Shown: in pieces, positions 17,940-25,815 of the stretch
How positions within the stretch are numbered: the first letter of the stretch is position 1
Layout of the letters: each line of letters begins with the position of its first letter
Notes under the pieces: generated by a model
Told to the model about the DNA's origin: nothing
The model's database searches: none
What the model saw: the letters and a program-made list of their open reading frames with translations, nothing else
Origin: Nitrospirota bacterium
GTDB lineage: Bacteria; Patescibacteriota; Gracilibacteria; UBA1369; LOWO2-01-FULL-3
Length of the DNA: 32,021 nucleotides
Direction of reading: 5' to 3'
NCBI GenBank assembly: GCA_030598325.1
Contig: JAUVQE010000005.1
Location: forward strand, 1-32,021
Position numbers and translations under genes: made by a program

Positions 17940-18920
17940 TTAAATTTCCGAGTAGCTGTGTTGCAAAGCTTTTTGCCGGTATTCTCTGTATTTGTGATCA
18001 GCGAGATGTATTGGCTCGGAGATGCCATTGTGGGCAAATTCGTGATGTTGTTTGCAGAGGGGTTTCAGGTTTTCATGATTGTGGTACTGCGAAAAACGAT
18101 CTGTGTGGTGAATGATTTCCGTGGGTCGATGACAGCCCGGGTGGCTGCAATGGTCGCTGAGTTTTCTTTTTAGGTGAACGTGAATGTAGCGGGTGATTTT
18201 TTCCTCGGGGATTTTGGCCGGTTTCTCGGCTTGTCTCTGCGCTTTTAGTTTTTCGTCCGCGGTCTGCGGTCGCTTCTGCGCTTGCCTGCCCCGCCGTAGC
18301 GGTGGTCTCCGCGGTCCTCCCTGCGACCCTGATTTTTTCTGCATTTTTTCGAGGATTTTTCGCAAACATTCCTTATTACTCAAATTCTTCCCCAACTTTT
18401 TCTTTAATTTCAAAAACATAAACATCATCTGGCCGTCCAGCTCCACCTGCCAGCTGGTCGTTATTTTTCCCCTTACTTCCTTGCTATATTCCTGCAGGGC
18501 CGGTTTACTCATGTGCTCGACCTTTTCCGCCAACGCCCTCTCATTTTCCTTAGTCGCCAAACCCGCGACAATCCCAACTTTGTTTATCCCTTGCGTTTCA
18601 ATCGCTTTTTGCAGATGCGGCATGTCCTGTAATTTTTCCTTAATTTTCAAAACTTTCGTAACGACTCCCGAGCCTAATCCCGCGATCTTTGCGGCATAAT
18701 CGTAAATATTCGCATAGCCCTCCTGTTCGTAGATTTTCAGGTTATTGATTTTCGGCAGCAAAGCCAGTAATTTATAAGTTATTTGATTTCTTTCCCGCCC
18801 GAGTCGGATAAATTCTTTGTGTAGATTTTTCATAGGTTTGGGGGTTAATATTGTTTTCGCTTTGCTCAGCTTTGCACTCATCTGCGCGTTCACTTTGCTA
18901 CCGCGTATTGTCGATTTCAT
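17940..18920 (-). CDS. HNH endonuclease domain protein
   Basis: C-terminal CSHPGCHRPTEIIHHTDRFSQYHNHENLKPLCKQHHEFAHNG; low-complexity linker GGPRRPPLRRGRQAQKRPQ. Confidence 0.85.
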   Translation of the reverse strand: MKSTIRGSKVNAQMSAKLSKAKTILTPKPMKNLHKEFIRLGRERNQITYKLLALLPKINNLKIYEQEGYANIYDYAAKIAGLGSGVVTKVLKIKEKLQDMPHLQKAIETQGINKVGIVAGLATKENERALAEKVEHMSKPALQEYSKEVRGKITTSWQVELDGQMMFMFLKLKKKLGKNLSNKECLRKILEKMQKKSGSQGGPRRPPLRRGRQAQKRPQTADEKLKAQRQAEKPAKIPEEKITRYIHVHLKRKLSDHCSHPGCHRPTEIIHHTDRFSQYHNHENLKPLCKQHHEFAHNGISEPIHLADHKYREYRQKALQHSYSEI

Positions 18921-19158
18921 TGTATCAATCGTGCGAGTGGGTGCAAGGTGTTTTTGGCTTGTTTATGCGGTTATACAATGATTTTTAGGGGTGAAGAATG
19001 GTGATGGGAAATTATCGCGAATGTGGGTGAGTGTGTGCTCACCTTGTCGGTTGTTTTAATAATTTTGATTTTGAATTAGTGATGATGAAGAATAATTTGT
19101 TAGAAGGGAAGTATTGAATAATTTTATTTTCCCGATTTTTCCGTCAAGGGGAAAAAAT

Positions 19159-19300
19159 CCCCGGGGATTTTCGTCGGTTCTGTGGATGCGCTTTTTCCCC
19201 GGGGATTTTTGTCGGTTTTGTGGATGTGCTTTTTCCCCGGGGATTTTCGTCGGTTCTGTGGATGCGCTTTTTCCCCGGGGATTTTCGTCGGTTCCTGCGC
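19159..19300. repeat. Tandem array, 4 copies, period 38 bp, unit CCCCGGGGATTTTYGTCGGTTYTGTGGATGYGCTTTTT
   Basis: CCCCGGGG at 19159, 19197, 19235 and 19273, exact 38-bp spacing; last copy diverges after GTCGGTTC. Confidence 0.92.
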
Positions 19301-19407
19301 TTGTCTCTGCGATTTCGGTTTAAACCGAAAATTTCCAAAAAAACTTTAAGAAAATTTAATAAAAATTTAATGTTTGTTTGCTACGGTCGGTACAGCTAGT
19401 CGGGAAT

Positions 19408-19478
19408 GGGGGCAGCCTGGAGCGGGTCAGGACTTGTCAATCCTAGCCGCAGGGGTTCGACTCCCCTTGCCTCCACCA
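19408..19478 (+). ncRNA. tRNA-like element with T-arm and encoded CCA but no standard D-arm or anticodon arm; possible tmRNA-like domain or aberrant tRNA
   Basis: Acceptor GGGGGCA/TGCCTCC + A + CCA; T-arm AGGGG-TTCGACT-CCCCT; central hairpin GGTCAGGA-CTTGTCAA-TCCTAGCC (one mismatch); outer GCTAGTCGG/CCGACTAGC flanks. Confidence 0.65.
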
Positions 19479-19496
19479 CCGACTAGCATATATAAT
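19467..19496 (+). promoter_or_regulatory. Promoter TTGCCT-18-TATAAT overlapping the tRNA-like 3' end
   Basis: -35 TTGCCT 19467-19472, -10 TATAAT 19491-19496. Confidence 0.55.
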
Positions 19497-19502
19497 AGAC
19501 AT

Positions 19503-19563
19503 GACAAGTCCTTACCGCACTAGCTGCAGAAGAAAGTCCATCTTAAGTAGGTGGGCTTTTTTT
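19503..19563 (+). ncRNA. Candidate ~60-nt small RNA complementary to the tRNA-like element
   Basis: Starts just after the predicted promoter. TGACAAGTCCT (19502-19512) is the perfect complement of AGGACTTGTCA (19429-19439). Ends with AGTCCATC-TTAAGTA-GGTGGGCT-TTTTTT. Confidence 0.45.
19535..19563 (+). terminator. Intrinsic terminator 1
   Basis: 8-bp stem AGTCCATC/GGTGGGCT (includes G-T pairs), loop TTAAGTA, followed by a T-run. Confidence 0.7.
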
Positions 19564-19581
19564 AATATCGACGAAGTGCAA

Positions 19582-19612
19582 AAGACCCCGCTTTCTCAAC
19601 GGGGTCTTTTTG
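19582..19612 (+). terminator. Intrinsic terminator 2
   Basis: AGACCCCG-CTTTCTCAA-CGGGGTCT-TTTT. Confidence 0.85.
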
Positions 19613-19800
19613 GTAGGTTGCGTGAATTACCTGAGAATACTTATATTATATCGAAAATGTGTGTTTATTTCAAGAATACGCTTGCCTCCACCATCTAGAC
19701 ACAATAGAACCCCAAAATCTGTCAATCTTTTATTGTTTACGGAATAGAATTGAGTTTAGTCCTATGGTATAATGAAAGAAGTTTTTTAAGAATAAAAAAA

Positions 19801-22800
19801 ATGTTCAAGGTCGTAAAAAACTCATTCATTTTATTTCTATCAGTTGCTGTCTTGCTGACCGCGAGTCTCACCCCCGCCCCTACCGCTAGCGCGGCTGTTC
19901 CCCAATATCTTGGGTATGAAGGGTATTTGACGACCGTCGCTGATGACGCTGTTACCGATACTCTGAACATGACTTTCCGGATTTATGACGCTTTGGCGGC
20001 CGGTAGTTTGTTGTGGACCGAGGCACATCCTGCTGTTTCTATTACAGACGGTTATTTTTCGGTTCAATTAGGAAGTGTTACGGCATTGAATTTGGATTTT
20101 GAAATTCCGTATTGGATTTCTTTTCAGGTGAGTGCTGATCCGGAAATGACGCCTCGCCAGCCTATAAATTCGGTGGGTTATTCATATTTTTCTGATAATA
20201 CTTATGCTGTGACCGACGCGGATTTGGATACTACTATTGATGCCACTACCGATGATCAGATAGATATCGCGATTGCGGGGGCTGATGATTTTCAGTTTGT
20301 AGCGAATATTTTGAAAATACTTGTCGGAAGTTCCATCGAGGTGGATACGATTAGTGAAACGACCGTGGGGGCAGGTGTTACCATTGACAGTATTACATTG
20401 ATAGACGGTGGAGCGACTGTTTTTACCGGAGGAACAAATACTTTTAATATTACGAACGGCACGTCTTCTTTGGATGTAGCGTCCGGTTCGGCTTTAGATG
20501 TGAATGCGAATTTGACTGTTGAATCAGCTTCGTTTGTGAATCAGGATCTTACGACTGACGCGAGCGTGACTTTTACGGGTTTGAGTAATACGAACGCGAA
20601 TATCACCGCTGTTGGGGATATCGCTTTGGACAGTATCTCAAGCGCCGCTTCGCATATTTCGATCGCGGCAACGAATGCTACGGATATGTTGCAGATAGGA
20701 GATGGAACTTATAGTTGGGGGCATTCACCGATGGTGGGAATAGAGGGAATTTTGGAGGTGGATGGGATTGCGTATTTTGATGCGGGATTTAGTTCGGCTG
20801 GTGATTTGGATATGGCTGGGAATGATATTTTGAATGTGGATCAGATTACAGGAAATTCAACATATATTACAATTGGTGATGTTGGTGCGGCTACCACGCA
20901 TACTTTGAATACGAATGATGATTTACTTGTGGGAGGGAGGTTGGAGGTGGATGGAACCACTTTTTTTGATGGAAGTCTTGTAATGGGAGGTGCTCAGTAT
21001 ATTTATTCTAGTACGACGAAGGGAGTGATATTGCTAGCAGATACTTACCAAGGACCTGATGCAATGACCTTTTTTACAGGTTCAGATAGTAACAATTTAC
21101 TTGTTGCTGAATTTGGTGATGTCGGTTACGATTTTGCCCACGCTCAGCAAACAAACCCAACTTTATTCATACAATCAACGAATCAAACCGCAGATGAATG
21201 GATTTCATTTTCGCACAATCAGACGGATGGTGTGATTGATGTGGGAACGGGGGCGGTGAATTTTCTTGATAATGTTCAGGTGGGGGATGGAACATTCGCT
21301 TGGGGACACACTCCGCAGGTGGGGATAGAGGGAATTTTGGAGGTGGATGGTGCGGCTTATTTTGATGCTTCTGCGACTTTTGCCGCTGGTGTAACCTATA
21401 GAGATAATGCACAGCTTAAATTTGGTGACGGTGATGATGCTATTATGAATTGGGAAACGGCGGATGCGGATGCTCACTATTTGAATTTGATTCTTGCACA
21501 GGCTTCAAGGAATTTTATTATTTCCGAGGATGTCAATATCGATTGGGGTCATGCGGCTTCGACTGATCCGACTTTATTTATTCATAGTTCAGATGGGACT
21601 GATACGACAGATTGGATTTCGCTTACCCACAACCAAACCGATGGTGTGATCGACGTTGGGACGGGTGCTGTGAATTTCCTTGATAATGTTCAGGTGGGGG
21701 ATGGAACATTCGCTTGGGGACATGCTCCGCAGGTGGGGATAGAGGGAGCGCTGGAGGTGGACGGTCTTGCTTATTTTGACGGAAGTGCTGTTATTTCTCA
21801 TGGAACTAAAATGTGGCTTGGTGGTACAACTTCAAATGATGCGTATTTTAAACCTATGTCTTTGGCGCAGAATCAGCTTTTACTGGCATTAGGTGCGAAT
21901 GTTGGAAGGCAGTTAGTTCTGACAAATGGGGTCAGTACAGATAGAGATCACGATTTAGCTGTACAAACCGATCCAACCCTCGTTGTATATTCTGCTCTCG
22001 ATCCAGACACAGACAATGGTGAGTATCTTGGTTTGAGTTATCTCGGGCTTACGGCAGGAACGCTCGAAACAGACAGACCGAAATTCGACATGACTTTCAC
22101 TTCTGTTTCGCCTTTCGCAACAGCGGGTGGCACGAACAGAGATGGTGCGGATATTATATTTGATGCTTCCTCGCCGACAAATTCGGGTACTATTTACGGA
22201 ATTACAAGTGTTGGTGCGAATACAAACAGCCATAACATTGATACTGCTAAGGATAGTTTGTTTGTTGACGGACAATTGGAGGTGGATGGGACTGCTTATT
22301 TTGATGGTATAACTTATTTTGATTCGGTAGTACAGCTGAACGATGACAAAGTTTTACAATTAGGTTCATCATCAGATGCTAAATTTACTTGGGAAACAGC
22401 CGATGCGGATGCGCATTACTTAAATTTGGCACTTACTGGTGTTTCGAGGAATTTTATTATTTCGGAGGATGTTGATATTGATTGGGGTCATGTGGCTTCT
22501 ACCGACCCAACCTTATTCGTCCAATCCTCGGATTCTACGACAGTTGCTGATTGGATTAGCCTTTCACACGACCAAACAGACGGTCGAATTAGTGTGGGGA
22601 CGGGGCAACTTATACTTGATGCGCCTGGTGGAGTCGCTTTGCAGGATGGTGGTGTTACGGCGTTGTCTATTACTAATGATGGAACAATGACGACTTTGCT
22701 GCCACCATCAGGTGATTATTTGAGGATTGGTGATGCGGTGGCGGGACATGATAAGTTAGTAACGCCAACCGATGACGACTTGTTTATAACCGGGAAGTTG

Positions 22801-24936
22801 GAGGTGGATGGGATAGCTTATTTTGATAGTAGTGTTTATTTGGCTGAAAGTGTGGTTATAGGCGGGGGAAAACAAATATCTAGTAATGCCTCACTTTATG
22901 GTTCTTTATTACTTGATAGTACATTACAAACAAATAGGACGATGGCTTTTTTAACTGGTAGCACGGCTAATAGTATATTAATAAATGAATATGACGATAG
23001 GGATTTCAATTTCGCTCATACACAGCAAACTAACCCAACCATATTTATCCATTCTGCGAATCAGTCGACAGACGAATGGCTTTCGTTCACCCACAATGGA
23101 ACAAACGGAGTAATTGACGTTGGCACGGGAGCGATAGTTTTTAATGATCAAGTTGCATTTACTTCAAGCAGTACGGTTTATTATGATGATGTACAAGCTC
23201 GTTTTGGTAATGGTTCTGATGTCAGATTGGGTTGGGAAACAGCCGATGCGGATGCTCATTATTTGAATTTGGCACTTACCGGTGTTTCGAGAAATTTTGT
23301 TATTTCGGAGGATGTTGATATCGACTGGGGCCATGCGGCTTCGACTGACCCAACAATGTTCATCCAATCTGCGGACGCAACATCTTTGTCCGAATGGCTT
23401 TCATTCTCATATAGTTCATTCAATGATCGTGCTGAGATCGAGGCGGGGGCGGGGAACATTCATTTTAACTCTTCGATTGAGACGGGGGCTTATGAGTTTT
23501 CCGAAGACGCGGGGTTTGTGTCGGCGATGGATATGAGCGTTTCGGCGACGCCGGCGGCGGGGACTCAGCAATCTTATACTTTTAAAATTGACGGACAATC
23601 GTTCCTGAAGATGTACGCTGAGGCGGACAGTTCGGGTGGAATTCAGAATGAGGAAATCAGATTTTATGAAACTTTGGCGGGGGAATGGTTTACGGATGAA
23701 ACAAGTTCTTTGGTGAGCGTGAAGCAGACGCCGAGTACCTCAACTGTGAATACTATTATGATCCTACATGCGGATGGTACGAACTGGGCGGCGAATTCAC
23801 ATGTTTTGGAGATTATTACAGACGATGACGATGCGTTGCCATTTGCTATTAATAATGGTTCATCAGATATAGTCACTTTTAGTAGATCTGGAAGTCTTAA
23901 TTTAGCTGGCAATATTTATTTAACATCTGGCGGGAGCATAAATACATCTGCAAATGGTGATTTAACATTAATTCCAAACGGCACCGGAATCACGGTAGTC
24001 GGGGATGCGGGTGCGCAGAATAAAATGGGAACTCCGCTTAACGATGATTTGTTTGTGAGTGGAAGGTTGGAGGTGGATGGGAAAGTATATATGGATAATA
24101 CGACTAATTTTTACAATACGGTAACAGTAGCGGATGACGTGAGTTTGGGATTTGGTATTTCTCAAGATGCTATATTTCAATATGATCTAATGCACGGGCC
24201 GGATACTTTGTTTCTTGGCTTGAGTGCAGATAGTAGGGGTTTTATTATTTCTGAAAAAGCAGACCTGAATATAGATTTCGGCCATGCTCTCCAAGACAAT
24301 CCAACAGTATTCATCCACAGCGCGGACGCAACATCGGTTGATCAATGGCTCTCCCTCGCCCACGACCAAACAAACGCGGTCATCGAATCCGGCGCGGGAA
24401 ACATTCACTTCAATTCTTCAATCGAAACGGGGGCTTACGAATACACCGAAGACGGTGGATTCCTATCGGCGATGGATATGAGCGTGTCGGCAACACCGGT
24501 GGCGGGAACACAAGAATCTTATGCATTCAAAATAGACGGACAATCGTTCATAAAAATATACAGTGAGGCGGATAGCGCGGGCAGTATTCAGAATGAGTCG
24601 ATCAAATTTTACAAGCCTATCGCGTATTTGCCTTCGGCTGATCAGTCGGTAGCGGATGACGCGGCGGTGACTTGTACCGATACGATCACCAGAGTTGTTG
24701 GTGCGGATGTGGATGCCGTGCTTGATACGGAGCCGGCTATAAATGATGGTACGGAGGATGGGCAATACTGTATTCTTCAGGGGACGGCTGATGGGAATTT
24801 GGTTACGGTTCATGATGCTGTGAATACGCAGTTGAACGGAGGTGGAGCGTTTAGTCTTGGTATAGGGGACACCTTGGTTGTGATATGGGATGCCGGAGAG
24901 AGTTTGTGGATAGAGGTGAGTCGTTCTGATAACTAA
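19801..24936 (+). CDS. Giant secreted repeat protein (tail-fibre/adhesin-like)
   Basis: Signal peptide at MFKVVKNSFILFLSVAVLLTASLTPAPTASA; repeated modules VDGxxYFD, ISEDVDIDWGHAASTDPTLFIxS, WISLxHNQTDGVIDVGTGAVNFLDNVQVGDGTFAWGH. Confidence 0.85.
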   Translation: MFKVVKNSFILFLSVAVLLTASLTPAPTASAAVPQYLGYEGYLTTVADDAVTDTLNMTFRIYDALAAGSLLWTEAHPAVSITDGYFSVQLGSVTALNLDFEIPYWISFQVSADPEMTPRQPINSVGYSYFSDNTYAVTDADLDTTIDATTDDQIDIAIAGADDFQFVANILKILVGSSIEVDTISETTVGAGVTIDSITLIDGGATVFTGGTNTFNITNGTSSLDVASGSALDVNANLTVESASFVNQDLTTDASVTFTGLSNTNANITAVGDIALDSISSAASHISIAATNATDMLQIGDGTYSWGHSPMVGIEGILEVDGIAYFDAGFSSAGDLDMAGNDILNVDQITGNSTYITIGDVGAATTHTLNTNDDLLVGGRLEVDGTTFFDGSLVMGGAQYIYSSTTKGVILLADTYQGPDAMTFFTGSDSNNLLVAEFGDVGYDFAHAQQTNPTLFIQSTNQTADEWISFSHNQTDGVIDVGTGAVNFLDNVQVGDGTFAWGHTPQVGIEGILEVDGAAYFDASATFAAGVTYRDNAQLKFGDGDDAIMNWETADADAHYLNLILAQASRNFIISEDVNIDWGHAASTDPTLFIHSSDGTDTTDWISLTHNQTDGVIDVGTGAVNFLDNVQVGDGTFAWGHAPQVGIEGALEVDGLAYFDGSAVISHGTKMWLGGTTSNDAYFKPMSLAQNQLLLALGANVGRQLVLTNGVSTDRDHDLAVQTDPTLVVYSALDPDTDNGEYLGLSYLGLTAGTLETDRPKFDMTFTSVSPFATAGGTNRDGADIIFDASSPTNSGTIYGITSVGANTNSHNIDTAKDSLFVDGQLEVDGTAYFDGITYFDSVVQLNDDKVLQLGSSSDAKFTWETADADAHYLNLALTGVSRNFIISEDVDIDWGHVASTDPTLFVQSSDSTTVADWISLSHDQTDGRISVGTGQLILDAPGGVALQDGGVTALSITNDGTMTTLLPPSGDYLRIGDAVAGHDKLVTPTDDDLFITGKLEVDGIAYFDSSVYLAESVVIGGGKQISSNASLYGSLLLDSTLQTNRTMAFLTGSTANSILINEYDDRDFNFAHTQQTNPTIFIHSANQSTDEWLSFTHNGTNGVIDVGTGAIVFNDQVAFTSSSTVYYDDVQARFGNGSDVRLGWETADADAHYLNLALTGVSRNFVISEDVDIDWGHAASTDPTMFIQSADATSLSEWLSFSYSSFNDRAEIEAGAGNIHFNSSIETGAYEFSEDAGFVSAMDMSVSATPAAGTQQSYTFKIDGQSFLKMYAEADSSGGIQNEEIRFYETLAGEWFTDETSSLVSVKQTPSTSTVNTIMILHADGTNWAANSHVLEIITDDDDALPFAINNGSSDIVTFSRSGSLNLAGNIYLTSGGSINTSANGDLTLIPNGTGITVVGDAGAQNKMGTPLNDDLFVSGRLEVDGKVYMDNTTNFYNTVTVADDVSLGFGISQDAIFQYDLMHGPDTLFLGLSADSRGFIISEKADLNIDFGHALQDNPTVFIHSADATSVDQWLSLAHDQTNAVIESGAGNIHFNSSIETGAYEYTEDGGFLSAMDMSVSATPVAGTQESYAFKIDGQSFIKIYSEADSAGSIQNESIKFYKPIAYLPSADQSVADDAAVTCTDTITRVVGADVDAVLDTEPAINDGTEDGQYCILQGTADGNLVTVHDAVNTQLNGGGAFSLGIGDTLVVIWDAGESLWIEVSRSDN

Positions 24937-25030
24937 TACGTGGCAGGTGAGGTCTATGATTAAATCCAAGACTTTTTCAGGCTTGATTCAAAAACGGCGA
25001 AAATTAGGAGCCAAAAACTAGCAAATAGGC

Positions 25031-25059
25031 TTGACACCTTATGGCATCTTAGTTATACT
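25031..25059 (+). promoter_or_regulatory. Promoter TTGACA-17-TATACT
   Basis: Consensus -35, 17-nt spacer, 5/6 -10, 29 nt before the antitoxin ATG. Confidence 0.7.
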
Positions 25060-25088
25060 AAATATAGTTTTAATATAACCCATGCATC

Positions 25089-25325
25089 ATGACTACTCAA
25101 ATAGTTTTCAAAGCGGATAAGACTTTAAAGGACCAGGCAATGGAGAAAGCCCAATCTGAAGGAGTAACTTTGAAGGCTGTATTGTATAATGCTTTAAAAT
25201 TATACATCGAAGGTAAATTAAATTTTGGTTTGCAGATTAGCGAGCCTGAAATTGAAATTCTTGATGTTACACCGAATATTCAAAAGAAAATGGATAAAAT
25301 AGGTAGTCTTTTAGAAAAAATATAG
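25089..25325 (+). CDS. RelB/DinJ-type antitoxin
   Basis: MTTQIVFKADKTLKDQAMEKAQSEGVTLKAVLYNALKLYIEGKL, ribbon-helix-helix-like; abuts the next ORF. Confidence 0.75.
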   Translation: MTTQIVFKADKTLKDQAMEKAQSEGVTLKAVLYNALKLYIEGKLNFGLQISEPEIEILDVTPNIQKKMDKIGSLLEKI

Positions 25326-25697
25326 ATGAGAATTATTTTATGTCATTCAATATTAAAGAAAGAAATTAATCCTTTAATAAAATATTTTTCAAAAGGAGAT
25401 ATTAAAAAGTATGTCGAAAAAGCTGAAAAAGGATTGGCAACAGAACTCAAAGGCTCGTTTATTGCTGGCACCAAACTTGTTAAAGTTTACATGACTGGGA
25501 AAAGTGGAGCAGGAAGAATGATTGTCTTAATTTATGTCAAAAAAGACTTTTATATGCCGGTTTTAATAAGATTGAAAAAGGATAAAATTGTGGGAATGAA
25601 TTTAAGTAAAGGAAATAAAGATTTTCAGAATTTGTTAAAGAAAAATTTAAGCCTGGTTATGAAAGATTTGAATGATGGAGGCTTTGATGAATTATAA
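25326..25697 (+). CDS. Putative type II toxin (RelE/HigB-like)
   Basis: 123 aa, immediately downstream of the antitoxin; basic, GxxRMIVLIYVKKDFYMPVLI beta-strand pattern. Confidence 0.6.
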   Translation: MRIILCHSILKKEINPLIKYFSKGDIKKYVEKAEKGLATELKGSFIAGTKLVKVYMTGKSGAGRMIVLIYVKKDFYMPVLIRLKKDKIVGMNLSKGNKDFQNLLKKNLSLVMKDLNDGGFDEL

Positions 25698-25775
25698 TTC
25701 TGGTAAGGTCAAGCCCGAGGATGACAGTGTTTTTTCTGGTGAAATATAGACTTTTGTAGTAGAATATACGAAGTA

Positions 25776-25791
25776 GCTCTGTCCGCAGAGC
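25776..25791 (+). promoter_or_regulatory. 5'-UTR hairpin GCTCTG-TCCG-CAGAGC
   Basis: Perfect 6-bp stem 24 nt before CDS 25816. Confidence 0.4.
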
Positions 25792-25815
25792 AAAAACCTT
25801 ATCCTAATAATAATA

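Noticed and set aside
17063-18037. 324-aa minus ORF overlapping the SLH gene
   Set aside because: Low-complexity shadow of the SLH gene; only its upstream part is of interest as a decayed HNH-like duplicate.
19159-19300. CRISPR array
   Set aside because: The 38-bp periodic units are contiguous with no unique spacers and no cas genes nearby.
19408-19478. Ordinary tRNA-Asp (TTGTCAA loop)
   Set aside because: With a 7-nt TTGTCAA loop the anticodon stem does not pair; pairing needs an 8-nt loop, and there is no good D-arm.
19408-19693. Full-length tmRNA spanning from GGGGGCAGCC to the second CTTGCCTCCACCA
   Set aside because: Two intrinsic terminators lie inside, the second CCA end lacks a convincing T-arm, and I see no resume codon plus tag frame ending in an ALAA-like sequence.
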